Shown here: positions 24,183-32,466 of the stretch, in pieces
How the letters are laid out: each line of letters opens with the position of its first letter
How positions within the stretch are numbered: position 1 is the first letter of the stretch
Position numbers and translations under genes: made by a program
The notes under the pieces: model-generated
Seen by the model: only the letters and a program-made list of their open reading frames with translations
Told to the model about the DNA's origin: nothing
Databases searched by the model: none
DNA from: Sphingobium sp.
Lineage (GTDB): Bacteria; Pseudomonadota; Alphaproteobacteria; Sphingomonadales; Sphingomonadaceae
Direction: 5' to 3'
Assembly: GCA_020446425.1 (NCBI GenBank)
Contig: JAGRES010000013.1
Location: 186,001 to 250,000, forward strand
DNA: 64,000 nucleotides

Positions 24183-25631
24183 ATGGCGAACCTGCGTGCC
24201 TTTGCGATGCCCAAATGGGGCATCGAGATGACCGAGGGGGTCGTCGCCGAATGGATGGTGGGCGAAGGCCAGCCCTTCAAGAAGGGCGACCTGCTTGCGC
24301 TCATCGAAACCGACAAGATCACCAACGAGGTAGAGGCCGAAGCAGACGGCCAGTTTGCGAAATTGGTGGCGCAGCCCGGCAACAGCTATCAGGTGGGCGA
24401 ACTGATCGCGGTACTCGCGCCAGCCGATGCGTCTGTCTCAGCCGATGAAGTCGCAGCATTCGTTGCCAGCTTCAAACCGGCGGACACCAAAGTGGCGTCG
24501 AAGGCTGGTGCCAAACCGGCTCCAGCACCGGCGGCATCACTTGCGCCTGCTCCTGCACCGGAACCGCAGCCAGAAGCTGCAAAGAAGATTGAAATCCCGG
24601 AGGACGCCAATATCTCGCCCGCCGCCCGCGCGCTGGCGCAAGACAAGGGCGTCGATATTTCCGGTATCTCTGGCTCCGGCCTCAAAGGGCGCATCACCTT
24701 TCAGGATGTGATGCAGGCCAGCCTGCCCCCTGCGCCGGCGGCATCGGGTGAGCCCGTGGATATCAGCCCGGTTGGAAATGCACTCGACGGTATTTATGCA
24801 AGCCCGCTCGCCAAACGGCTCGCGGTGCAGCATGGTGTTGATATTGGCGCGGTCAAGGGCACTGGCCCGCGCGGACGCATCTGCAAGGCGGACGTGCTGG
24901 CTCAGGTTCCCGAGGCACAAGTCCCCGCCGCGCCTTCCAAACCTGCTGCGGGTGCCGTCGAGATTATCGCCATGTCGCCGATGCGCAAGGCGATCGCCAA
25001 AGCGCTGTCGCACAGCAAATCGACCATCCCGCATTTTTACCTGCGCTCGAAAGTACGTATGGATGCGGTCATGGCGATGCGTGCGCAGGCCAAGGCCGCG
25101 ACCGGCGAAGCACCGAGCATCAACGATTATATCGTGCGCGCCTGCGCCCTCGCGCTGATGAAGCACCCGGATGTCAATATCCAGGTCCATGGCGACGAGA
25201 TCCATCGTTTCGGCAGCGCTGACGTTTCTGTCGCGGTGGCGACCGACAAAGGCCTGATAACACCCATCGTGCGCGCGGCGGATCAAAAATCCGTCTCCGC
25301 CATTTCCCGCGAGGTGAAGCAACTCGCCGAAAAGGCCCGGAGCGGCAAGTTGGCCGCTGAGGAATTTCAGGGCGGCAGCTTTTCCATCAGCAATCTCGGT
25401 ATGTTCGGGATCGACCAGTTTGACGCGATCATCAACCCGCCGCAGGGCGCGATCCTGGCCATAGGCGCGGGTACGCGCCAGCCGATCGAAATCGACCACG
25501 CGCTTGCCTTCGCAACTATCGTCGAGATGTCACTTTCCTGCGACCATCGTGCCATCGACGGAGCAGTCGGCGCCGATTTCATGCGCACGCTCAAGGAGTT
25601 GCTGGAAAGCCCGGCCGCGCTGGTGGGATAA
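24183..25631 (+). CDS. dihydrolipoamide acyltransferase (E2) with two E3-binding domains
   Basis: A 482-residue E2. It has an N-terminal lipoyl domain with lipoylated Lys45 (ETDKITNE), an Ala/Pro linker, one peripheral subunit-binding domain at ~143-178 (ISPAARALAQDKGVDISGISGSG), a second at ~206-240 (ASPLAKRLAVQHGVDIGAVKGTGPRG), and a CAT domain ending with His455/Asp459 (SCDHRAIDG). Most E2 proteins have one such binding domain. The ATG at 24183 is preferred over a TTG two codons earlier because GAGGGG lies just upstream. No E3 (lipoamide dehydrogenase) gene is in the window, so E3 must be supplied from elsewhere. Confidence 0.9.
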   Translation: MANLRAFAMPKWGIEMTEGVVAEWMVGEGQPFKKGDLLALIETDKITNEVEAEADGQFAKLVAQPGNSYQVGELIAVLAPADASVSADEVAAFVASFKPADTKVASKAGAKPAPAPAASLAPAPAPEPQPEAAKKIEIPEDANISPAARALAQDKGVDISGISGSGLKGRITFQDVMQASLPPAPAASGEPVDISPVGNALDGIYASPLAKRLAVQHGVDIGAVKGTGPRGRICKADVLAQVPEAQVPAAPSKPAAGAVEIIAMSPMRKAIAKALSHSKSTIPHFYLRSKVRMDAVMAMRAQAKAATGEAPSINDYIVRACALALMKHPDVNIQVHGDEIHRFGSADVSVAVATDKGLITPIVRAADQKSVSAISREVKQLAEKARSGKLAAEEFQGGSFSISNLGMFGIDQFDAIINPPQGAILAIGAGTRQPIEIDHALAFATIVEMSLSCDHRAIDGAVGADFMRTLKELLESPAALVG

Positions 25632-25636
25632 CAGCG

Positions 25637-26287
25637 ATGAAGGAAGCGCAGCTCTATCTTCGCCTGACATCTGAGACAGAGCCGCAACATGTTGCCGATG
25701 CTCTGTTATCGGAGGTGAATGACGAAGAGAGTTGGGCAAGCATACGACTGCCCGATGACGCCCTGCCTGTTCTGACGCGCACAGAAGGGCCCGATCTGGC
25801 GCTGCCTGATCTGATATTTTCCTTCACCCTGAGTGACGCAGCCATAGATGCCGTAACCACAACATTGCAGCGCCCGGAAAACGCCATCGACAAGACGAGC
25901 TCTTCATTCGCTGTCTTCACACGGCATGTCATACTCGAAGGGCGGGACACGGTCAGGCTGTTCTATGGGCTACGCAAGCTGCCCAGTATGAGCCTGGATC
26001 AATTCCATGACTACTGGCTCAACCATCATGCCGATTATGGACGCCGGATGATACCGCCCTACAGCTATCATCAGCTTCACGCCGACCCGGCAGCAGCGGC
26101 CAGCCTTTCCGGCACGCTCGACATCCCGGCCTCAACGCTCGACGGTGTAGTGGAAGTGGATTTCCCGAGCGTCGCGGCGCTAGTCGCGCAGCTCACGCGT
26201 CCGGACGTGGCGGAAGAAGCTTTGGAAGACGAGCGCAAGTTCATCGACCATTCGCGCTCGATGATCTGGGCCTATCAAACCTCCTGA
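25637..26287 (+). CDS. EthD-like domain protein
   Basis: A 216-residue protein. The C-terminal half contains an EthD-like segment, RLFYGLRKLPSMSLDQFHDYWLNHHADYGRRM, followed by YHQLHADP and DGVVEVDFPS. The N-terminal half has a possible second, diverged ferredoxin-like repeat (FTLSDAAIDAVTTTLQ). It begins 5 bases after the E2 stop and ends the operon. Its last 13 bases overlap the convergent TIM-barrel gene. The biochemical role is unknown. Confidence 0.72.
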   Translation: MKEAQLYLRLTSETEPQHVADALLSEVNDEESWASIRLPDDALPVLTRTEGPDLALPDLIFSFTLSDAAIDAVTTTLQRPENAIDKTSSSFAVFTRHVILEGRDTVRLFYGLRKLPSMSLDQFHDYWLNHHADYGRRMIPPYSYHQLHADPAAAASLSGTLDIPASTLDGVVEVDFPSVAALVAQLTRPDVAEEALEDERKFIDHSRSMIWAYQTS

Positions 26288-27087
26288 TGTTCCAGATAAC
26301 GGTTCAGCCAGGCGTGGCTGGTGCGATAAAGTTCGGTTGCCCGTGCGCTGAGGTCAGGAAAGCCATCGCGCAGCGCCTGTGAACGCTCTTCTATGGATAT
26401 GGGAATTCCGAAAGGCAGCTGATCCAGCAACCGAGACAGCGGCAATCCGCCTTGGCCCAACGGCACGCGCCCGTCGATGGCCTCGGTCAATATCGCATCG
26501 GGGTCAGACGGATCGGCACCCGGCTCCGGCGCGTCGCATAGTTGCACATAGCTCAGCCATTCACGCGGAAGGGCCGCCACGTCCGCCACGCTGCCGCCCG
26601 AACGCTTCCAGTGCAGCGCATCGACAAGCAGGCCCATGGCCGGATGGTCGATTGCCTGGATGATAGCCGTGGCGTCGTGAATCGTCTTCACCTCGGTAAA
26701 AAGCCCAAATTCCAGATTGATGCGGATATCGCCGCCGGCATGTTCAGCAAGACGCGCAAGCTTGCCCTGCGTCGCGGCACGGTCAGGATCGCTGCTGACG
26801 CACAATACATTGCGCGCCCCCAGTTCCTTGCCAATGTCGACGATCCGCAGATGATCCGGATCGGCAGGCCCGGTTTTCAGCCACACCACCTCGACGTCAA
26901 TGAGCGGGAGGCCGGTTTCCCGCAGCGCCGATTTCACATCGCGCAGCAGTTGCGGCGTCCAGTCACCGATCTCGACCCACATACCGCCATAATCGAAACC
27001 GGCCTGCGCGGCGCATTCCACCAACTGCACCGGCGTCGCCTCGGGCATGATGCCCGACGCCATGCACAGCGGGAAGCCGTTGGGCAT
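26275..27087 (-). CDS. sugar phosphate isomerase/epimerase-like TIM-barrel protein
   Basis: A 270-residue AP-endonuclease-2/xylose-isomerase-like TIM barrel. Candidate divalent metal ligands lie in INLEFG, LLVDALHW, YVQLCDAP and ISIEERS. The family isomerises or epimerises sugars, inosose and related hydroxyketones, or acts on ring-cleavage products. It is the last gene of a SnoaL/SDR/SDR run, one base after the preceding SDR, so a hydroxy-ketone isomerisation in the same pathway is plausible. Its 3' end overlaps the convergent EthD-like gene by 13 bases. Confidence 0.75.
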   Translation of the reverse strand: MPNGFPLCMASGIMPEATPVQLVECAAQAGFDYGGMWVEIGDWTPQLLRDVKSALRETGLPLIDVEVVWLKTGPADPDHLRIVDIGKELGARNVLCVSSDPDRAATQGKLARLAEHAGGDIRINLEFGLFTEVKTIHDATAIIQAIDHPAMGLLVDALHWKRSGGSVADVAALPREWLSYVQLCDAPEPGADPSDPDAILTEAIDGRVPLGQGGLPLSRLLDQLPFGIPISIEERSQALRDGFPDLSARATELYRTSHAWLNRYLEHQEV

Positions 27088-27088
27088 G

Positions 27089-27889
27089 TCAGCCTTCAGC
27101 CGACATAGCCGTAGCGACAGACGCCTCTATATCTGTCTTGGTCGGATTGCCCCGCAACCGCAGTCCGCCATTCACCTGCAGGTTTTCGCCTGTCATGAAG
27201 CACTCGTCGCTGGCGAGGAATACGCATCCGGCGGCAATATCTTCCGATGTTCCATAACGCCCGAGCGGATAGCCCTTCTTGAACGCGTCGAGCAGGCCGG
27301 GCACCGCCCCCGCCTCAGCAGTCATCGGCGTTTCGGTAACGCCCGGCGAAACGCTGTTGGCGCGGATGCCCGCAGGACCAAACTCGTTGGCGACGGTGCG
27401 GATCATATGGTCTGTGCCCGCCTTGGTCGCCATATAGGCGCTATGGTCGTGGAACATGATCGTCGCGGTCGCCGAACTGATCTGGATGATCGAGCCGCCC
27501 CCCTGTTTTTCCATGACCGGGATCAGCGCCTGCATCCATTGGAACGGCCCGCGCAATTGCAGCGCATACATGCGGTCCATGTCCTCGTCGCTGGTTTCCA
27601 GAAACGGCTTGAGCAGTCCCCAGCCGGTGGCATTGACTGAGACATCAATGCCGCCCAGCCTGGCCATGCTCTCTTCGACCATGGCGAAAATGCTGTCTCT
27701 CTGGGTAAAGTCGCATTCAACGGCGACACCGCCAATCTCTCCGGCCAGAGCCTGCAGCACATCCATATGACGTCCGGCCACAGCGACCTTCGCGCCTTCG
27801 GTGGCGAAACGCCGAGCGATCACCTGACCCATATTGCCTGTGCCGGCGGCGCCGACAATGAGCGCGCGTTTTCCCTCAAGCCGTCCCAT
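27089..27889 (-). CDS. SDR family oxidoreductase
   Basis: A 266-residue SDR. ATG at 27889 has GGAAGG upstream; an earlier GTG would overlap the preceding gene. The cofactor loop is variant (VGAAGTGNMGQVIARRF), with NATGWG in place of NNAG, the catalytic Ser in IQISSAT, YMATK, and ENLQVNGGL. The GxGNMGxxxA loop resembles the next SDR upstream (GASDERSMGYATARRF), so the two adjacent genes are probably related duplicates with an unusual nucleotide loop. Confidence 0.85.
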   Translation of the reverse strand: MGRLEGKRALIVGAAGTGNMGQVIARRFATEGAKVAVAGRHMDVLQALAGEIGGVAVECDFTQRDSIFAMVEESMARLGGIDVSVNATGWGLLKPFLETSDEDMDRMYALQLRGPFQWMQALIPVMEKQGGGSIIQISSATATIMFHDHSAYMATKAGTDHMIRTVANEFGPAGIRANSVSPGVTETPMTAEAGAVPGLLDAFKKGYPLGRYGTSEDIAAGCVFLASDECFMTGENLQVNGGLRLRGNPTKTDIEASVATAMSAEG

Positions 27890-27903
27890 AACGCCCGCCT
27901 TCC

Positions 27904-28665
27904 TCACACATATTCGCTGGCAAGCGGCACGCGGCGGAGTGCCTGGCCCGCCGTCACGTCGATACGCTGCCCGGTCACAAATGCTTCGTCACTGCCGAGC
28001 CAGAGCGCAACCTCCGCAACATCCTCGACGGTCGGAAAGCGCCCCAGGGGCATTTCTTTCAGAAAAGCGCGGCGCACAGCTTCCATTTCGAAATAGGCTT
28101 CGGTCATCGCACTGCGCGTGAAGCCCGGTGCGATGCTGTTAACGCGTATGCCCTTCTCGCCGAGCTCATTGGCGGCAATACGCACCACGACATCCGCGCC
28201 GCCCTTTGCACCGGCATAGGCGGCCTGCCCCGGAGCCTGCACCAAAATGGTCAGCGACGAAGCAGTCATGATGGAGCCGCCTGCGGCCATGACGCGCGCC
28301 ATTTGCTTGATAAACAATGTCGCGCCGACAAAATGCACATCCGACGAGCGACGCAGGTCTTCCGCCGTTACATCGAGAATGGGAGCGGACACCTCTATCC
28401 CGGCATAGTTGACCGCGATATCGAGCGTGCCGAATGTCTTTACCGCATGGGCGGCGAGCGCTTCCAGCTCCGCCTCACTTGTGATGTCGCAGGCCACGCC
28501 CTCCGCGCCAAGTTTCCCTGCCAGCGCTTCCACTGCATCCTTGCGGCGCGCAGCGATGATTACATTGGCGCCTTCCTCGATGAACCTGCGCGCAGTGGCA
28601 TAGCCCATACTGCGCTCATCCGACGCGCCCAGAATTACCGCCGTCTTACCGTTCAGGCGTCCCAT
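27904..28665 (-). CDS. SDR family oxidoreductase
   Basis: A 253-residue SDR with the unusual glycine loop LGASDERSMGYATARRFIEEG, NYAG, the catalytic Ser in MTASSLT, YAGAK and the C-terminal RIDVTAGQ in place of the common VDGG. Predicted NAD(P)-dependent oxidoreductase, but departures from the classical motifs make cofactor preference and direction uncertain. It lies 18 bases downstream of the SnoaL-like gene and is followed closely by another SDR. Confidence 0.84.
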   Translation of the reverse strand: MGRLNGKTAVILGASDERSMGYATARRFIEEGANVIIAARRKDAVEALAGKLGAEGVACDITSEAELEALAAHAVKTFGTLDIAVNYAGIEVSAPILDVTAEDLRRSSDVHFVGATLFIKQMARVMAAGGSIMTASSLTILVQAPGQAAYAGAKGGADVVVRIAANELGEKGIRVNSIAPGFTRSAMTEAYFEMEAVRRAFLKEMPLGRFPTVEDVAEVALWLGSDEAFVTGQRIDVTAGQALRRVPLASEYV

Positions 28666-28683
28666 ATCTCCATCCTCTCTTAT

Positions 28684-29088
28684 TCAATATTCTTCCGATT
28701 TCAGGATGGAAAATACGCGGCGTGAGAAACGCCATTCCCCATCCCGGCACCTATATTCGTCGTCATACCGGCCCCAGACACGCAGCCTCTTGCCGTCAGC
28801 GGTCTCGGCCACTTCAAAGGTGTAGGATCGCCCTTGCGCCCTGTCGCCCGAAACGCTGACATCACCATGCGTTGCATGCATCACGACGAAGGGGAACCCC
28901 TCCATCGCCTCTTCCCATGATGCCACAATTGCTTTTCTTCCGCAGACGGGTTCGGGCGAAAACAGGATCCATTCGGCCTCTTCATCCCATGAGGAAGCCC
29001 ACAGCGCGGCATCACGCTGGTTGACGCCATCCACATAGCGGGCCAGCGCGCAATTTATGCCAAAAATGGAGTCGGTGTCCTGCATCAT
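28684..29088 (-). CDS. SnoaL-like / NTF2-fold protein
   Basis: A ~134-residue NTF2-like protein. The tandem ATGs at 29088/29085 are chosen because upstream in-frame sequence reads as the antisense of the TetR gene. The start SIFGINCALARYVDGVNQRDAALWASSWDEEAEW and the end DGEWRFSRRVFSILKSEEY are typical. First gene of the minus-strand run 29088-26275. A CTG-N10-GAG element lies 35 bases upstream. Probable isomerase/dehydratase/cyclase-type fold; reaction unknown. Confidence 0.78.
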   Translation of the reverse strand: MMQDTDSIFGINCALARYVDGVNQRDAALWASSWDEEAEWILFSPEPVCGRKAIVASWEEAMEGFPFVVMHATHGDVSVSGDRAQGRSYTFEVAETADGKRLRVWGRYDDEYRCRDGEWRFSRRVFSILKSEEY

Positions 29089-29122
29089 GGCGCAGTCTAG
29101 AATGCATATGCGCCGCGCCAAA

Positions 29123-29138
29123 CTCGGGTTTATGACAG
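29123..29138. promoter_or_regulatory. lux-box-like element upstream of SnoaL operon
   Basis: On the minus strand, CTGTCATAAACCCGAG matches the 10278 element (CTGTCAAAAGCGGCAG) at 12 of 16 positions, including CTGTCA. One half-site is imperfect (GAG). It is placed 35 bases upstream of the SnoaL start. Confidence 0.3.
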
Positions 29139-29155
29139 GGGGGTGCTGACTCGCC

Positions 29156-29857
29156 TCATTTAGCCCCCAGCCCGGTGAAACCCGCCGCGACGAAGCTGAC
29201 GAGCTTATCGACCATAGCGTCGAGATCGTTGGACTTGAAACGTCCACTAGATTGCCGGTCCAGCATGCCGCTCTCGACCAATATATGGGTCGTCATCGCC
29301 TGAAAGAAGAAGAAGCACCAATGTACATCGCCCTCGCTCATTTCCGGATGGATATCGTGAAGCGCATCCACATAAGATGCGATCAGATGATCATAGTTAC
29401 TGCGGAACGGTGAGACGAAGCCCTCCTCCTGCGGCATATTCGCCACGAGGGCGAGCAGGCGGATATAGTTTTTCCATCCCGGTCCACCCCGCATCGACTT
29501 GTCAACGATCGGCATGATGAAGGCGCGGATGACGGCTTCACGGCGTTCTTTCGAGCTACCCGAAACGGCTCTGGCTTCTGCCAATGCCCCGGCGATACCC
29601 AAGGCATGTTCCTCGGCCCGGCGTTCCAGCACCGCTGAGAACAGCTCTTCCTTGGATCCGAAATGATAATGGGTCAGAGCAACCTGTACCTCGGCCTCCG
29701 TCGCAATGTCGCGCAATGAGACGCCATGATAGCCGCGTAGCGAAAAAAGCGACTCGGCCGCATCCAATATGCGCGCCGCAGTCTCGGGTGCGCGGCGCCG
29801 GTCGATCTTCTTTGCTGGCTCGCCCACGCAATTCCTCAGTTTTGTGATAGTTCCCAT
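29156..29857 (-). CDS. TetR family transcriptional regulator
   Basis: A ~233-residue repressor. The N-terminal HTH reads ILDAAESLFSLRGYHGVSLRDIATEAEVQVALTHYHFGSKEELFSAVL, and the ligand domain follows. ATG at 29857 (MGTITK) is preferred, with AAGGAA just upstream, though an ATG 33 bases earlier is possible. It is divergent from the Rieske oxygenase gene at 29943, and an imperfect palindrome lies over the putative -10 region of that promoter. It probably represses the oxygenase/SnoaL/SnoaL/MDR operon until a substrate binds. Confidence 0.88.
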   Translation of the reverse strand: MGTITKLRNCVGEPAKKIDRRRAPETAARILDAAESLFSLRGYHGVSLRDIATEAEVQVALTHYHFGSKEELFSAVLERRAEEHALGIAGALAEARAVSGSSKERREAVIRAFIMPIVDKSMRGGPGWKNYIRLLALVANMPQEEGFVSPFRSNYDHLIASYVDALHDIHPEMSEGDVHWCFFFFQAMTTHILVESGMLDRQSSGRFKSNDLDAMVDKLVSFVAAGFTGLGAK

Positions 29858-29876
29858 CTGTTCCTTGCCAAAGCGA

Positions 29877-29924
29877 TTGACACACCGCAAGCAATCATAA
29901 TATATTTAGTCGGTCGTTCAAATA
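29877..29924 (+). promoter_or_regulatory. promoter with overlapping TetR-type operator
   Basis: TTGACA (29877-29882) and TATATT (29901-29906) form a plausible promoter with an 18-base spacer for the Rieske gene at 29943. An imperfect palindrome (29903-29924, TATTT...AAATA, core CGGTCG/ACGACCGACT) covers the -10 and is a good candidate for the divergently encoded TetR protein. Confidence 0.45.
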
Positions 29925-29942
29925 AATAATGAGAGGCATGCC

Positions 29943-31256
29943 ATGACCGTCGAGACATTGATGGGACGCCGGATCGAGGAGCTGGACCGGCCGGTGCGCG
30001 GAGACCCGATTACCGGCGAGCGCTATTACAGCCAGCGCTGGGCACAGGCGGAATGGGATCATGTGTGGACCAAGGTGTGGCACATCGGCGGAATGGCCGC
30101 TGACCTGCTGGATGCTGGCGATTTCCTGACCCATAATCTGGGCCGGGAATCCATCGTGATGCTGAAGCAAGAAGATGGTTCAGTCCGCGCATTCTATAAT
30201 GCCTGCAAGCATCGCGGCTATCGCCTCGCCTGGACCGAAGTCGGCGGCGCGCCTCATCTCGTCTGCGGTTATCATGGCTGGAAATATGCGCCCGATGGTA
30301 CGCTTGTGGACGTGCAGGACCCTGACGATTTCCCCGGCGGATCCCCCTGCGGCAAGACCAAGCTGGAGGAAATTCCCTGCGAGGTATGGGGCGGTTTCGT
30401 CTGGTTCAACATGGACCGCGATACCAAGCCGCTCGGCGAATGGCTCGGTCCGCTCGGAAAGGTTCTGGAACAATGGAATATGGGCAAGATGACGCGCGTG
30501 ATGGCGCTGAAATCCGATGTGCCCTGCAACTGGAAAATCATCCGCGACAATTTCAACGAATCCTATCACCTGCCCACCTTGCACCCGCAAATCTCGAACG
30601 TAATCGACGACGCGCTGGAAAGCACGGTCTTCGAAATGTATCCCGAAGGGCATAACCGGATGATCATGATGGGCTTGCGCCCATCCGGGCGTTATTCAAC
30701 CGCGGACATATTGGAGATGCCGCTGGCACAAGCGCTTGAGTTCTGGGACCTCGACCCAAAGGACTTTGAAGGCAGAGCGAGCGAAGCACGCAAAGCAATA
30801 CTGGCCCAGAAGCGCAAACTCTACCAAGAGAAAGGCCATCCCCATTACGAAGGCATGGATGATGCCGCGCTGGTCGATTATCACCATTGCACGCTTTTCC
30901 CCAACACCACCTTCACCATGTGGCCGGATGGCGTGCAACTGTTGCGCTCGGAACCGCATCCCACCGATCCGGAACGCTGCATCTTCGACCACTGGTTCAT
31001 GGCGCACCCCATCGGCGGCAGCGATATGGTGATGGGGCCAATGGGGCCGACACAGTTCGAACCAGTTGACCGTGAGACAATTGTCTTCGGAGAGAAAACC
31101 CTGGGCGACGTTGCCGATCAGGATATGAGCGTCGCCATTGGCCAGCAGCAGGGGCTGCATTCACGCGGGTATACGGGCGGGATATTGCCCAATCAGGAAA
31201 AGCGCGTGCAGGCGTTCCACGAGATGCTCAACGATATGTGTGATATCCACGACTAG
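29943..31256 (+). CDS. Rieske non-haem iron oxygenase, alpha subunit
   Basis: A 437-residue aromatic ring-hydroxylating dioxygenase-type alpha subunit. Rieske ligands are C88-H90 and C108-H111 (ACKHRG, CGYHGW). The mononuclear iron site is NFNESYHLPTLHPQ with His209 and His214, and the bridging acidic residue is Glu206 rather than Asp. No small beta subunit lies next to it unless one of the SnoaL-like proteins (31414, 31929) serves, since beta subunits share that fold. Homologous to the alpha subunit at 54829. It probably hydroxylates a pathway intermediate. First gene of an operon controlled by the divergent TetR gene. Confidence 0.92.
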   Translation: MTVETLMGRRIEELDRPVRGDPITGERYYSQRWAQAEWDHVWTKVWHIGGMAADLLDAGDFLTHNLGRESIVMLKQEDGSVRAFYNACKHRGYRLAWTEVGGAPHLVCGYHGWKYAPDGTLVDVQDPDDFPGGSPCGKTKLEEIPCEVWGGFVWFNMDRDTKPLGEWLGPLGKVLEQWNMGKMTRVMALKSDVPCNWKIIRDNFNESYHLPTLHPQISNVIDDALESTVFEMYPEGHNRMIMMGLRPSGRYSTADILEMPLAQALEFWDLDPKDFEGRASEARKAILAQKRKLYQEKGHPHYEGMDDAALVDYHHCTLFPNTTFTMWPDGVQLLRSEPHPTDPERCIFDHWFMAHPIGGSDMVMGPMGPTQFEPVDRETIVFGEKTLGDVADQDMSVAIGQQQGLHSRGYTGGILPNQEKRVQAFHEMLNDMCDIHD

Positions 31257-31277
31257 GGATTACGCATATCCTGGACC

Positions 31278-31315
31278 AAAGGGCTGCGGTGGTGCTGATC
31301 CAGCCGCAGCCTTTT
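31278..31315 (+). terminator. terminator-like hairpin after Rieske gene
   Basis: AAAGGGCTGCGG (31278-31289) pairs with CCGCAGCCTTTT (31304-31315), allowing one G-T pair, and ends in TTTT. It may attenuate transcription between the oxygenase and the SnoaL-like genes. Confidence 0.5.
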
Positions 31316-31413
31316 CAGCAAATTGCCCCATTCTTAACACCTAGCGGAAACGCAAGGTGCCGATCTCCGCAAAGCTGATAGCATTTTCAGATGCAAATGC
31401 TGAGGAGAGTCGG

Positions 31414-31914
31414 GTGAGAGAGCTGATTGCGGAACTGGAAATTCACACTCTGGCGGAAGCATTCTGCCGCAATCTCGACCGTGCCGACGAAACGGCCCTG
31501 AAATCGCTTTTTCACCAGGACAGTTTTATTTCCAGCGGCTTGTTTACCGGTAACGGCCAGAGCTTCGCGTCGAAAATCTGCACCGTCATGAAGACCGTGT
31601 TCAATCAGACGCGACATAACGTCACCAATATCCGGTATGATATTGATGGCGACAGCGCCAATGGCGAAACACATATGGTGGCGGTCGGCGCCATAACCGG
31701 GTGGGACGGCGCCCCGGCCGAAATATTGGTAAGCGGATTTTACGTCGACCGGCTCGATCGGCGGGACGGAACATGGAAATTCACGGAACGCCGGTTCATT
31801 TGCGAAAATGCCGTGCAGCGCCCGCTTGGGACCGTGTGGGATGTCTATCCATTTGCCGTTCCGGCGGATGATGCGCCAATCCCGGAAGAACGCATAACAG
31901 AATTCTGGCAATAG
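31414..31914 (+). CDS. SnoaL-like / NTF2-fold protein
   Basis: A 166-residue protein. GTG at 31414 is preferred because GAGGAGAG lies 7 bases upstream; a GTG at 31357 has no good ribosome binding site. The N-terminus ELEIHTLAEAFCRNLDRADETALKSLFHQDSFI and the C-terminal WKFTERRFICE strand are typical of SnoaL_4-like proteins. It could be an isomerase/dehydratase or, because the fold is that of oxygenase beta subunits, a partner of the Rieske protein upstream. The C-terminal tail (RPLGTVWDVYPFAVPADDA) is an extension. Confidence 0.76.
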   Translation: MRELIAELEIHTLAEAFCRNLDRADETALKSLFHQDSFISSGLFTGNGQSFASKICTVMKTVFNQTRHNVTNIRYDIDGDSANGETHMVAVGAITGWDGAPAEILVSGFYVDRLDRRDGTWKFTERRFICENAVQRPLGTVWDVYPFAVPADDAPIPEERITEFWQ

Positions 31915-31928
31915 GAAGGATGCCGCCC

Positions 31929-32465
31929 ATGGATATGGAACGCGAACTGCGCGACCTTGCTGCCCGCAGAGATATTATGAAGGCCATATGCAATTATATG
32001 CGCGGGCAGGACCGGCTCGATCATGGCCTGCAACTCAGTGCTTTTCATGAGGATGCAGATGTCGATTGCGGGCTGCTGCGCGGCGGGCCGAAGGCCTATA
32101 CCGATTTCGCGCAAGGCTTTCTGGCCGATCTGGAAGCCAGCCAGCATATCGTCGGGCAGGTCGATCTCGATGTCGATATCGACGCTGAAACGGCAACAGG
32201 CGAAGTCTATTTCTTCGCTTGGCACCGGATCATCGAGGACGAAGAGCACAAGGACCTGCTGATGGCGGGACGCTATATTGATGATTATAGCTGCAAGAAC
32301 GGCAAATGGGCGATCCAGCGCCGCCGCGAACTGATCGACTGGGCGCGCAAGGATCCGGCTACGGACGACATATTAGGGGAAATGACCGCTATCCACTTGT
32401 CCGGGCGCAAAGGCTCTGATTTCAGCCAGACCCGCGACTGGGCCTCAGGAACATCGGGACGATAA
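31929..32465 (+). CDS. SnoaL-like / NTF2-fold protein
   Basis: A ~178-residue NTF2-like protein; AGGAAGG lies 9 bases before ATG 31929, and an ATG at 31920 abuts that site. The N-terminus LAARRDIMKAICNYMRGQDRLDHGLQLSAFHEDADVDCG and NGKWAIQRRRELIDW are diagnostic of the SnoaL_4 group. It is related to the first half of the double SnoaL protein at 47155 (DATVDYG, KWAIAHR). It lies between another SnoaL gene and an MDR reductase. Reaction unknown. Confidence 0.77.
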   Translation: MDMERELRDLAARRDIMKAICNYMRGQDRLDHGLQLSAFHEDADVDCGLLRGGPKAYTDFAQGFLADLEASQHIVGQVDLDVDIDAETATGEVYFFAWHRIIEDEEHKDLLMAGRYIDDYSCKNGKWAIQRRRELIDWARKDPATDDILGEMTAIHLSGRKGSDFSQTRDWASGTSGR

Positions 32466-32466
32466 A

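Noticed and set aside
24537..25499. A 320-codon minus-strand frame within the E2 gene
   Set aside because: Shadow of the E2 coding sequence; no domain and improbable composition.
31414..32465. Calling the two SnoaL-like genes oxygenase beta subunits outright
   Set aside because: The fold is shared, but nothing in the sequence separates beta subunits from isomerase or dehydratase members, so the broader label was kept.
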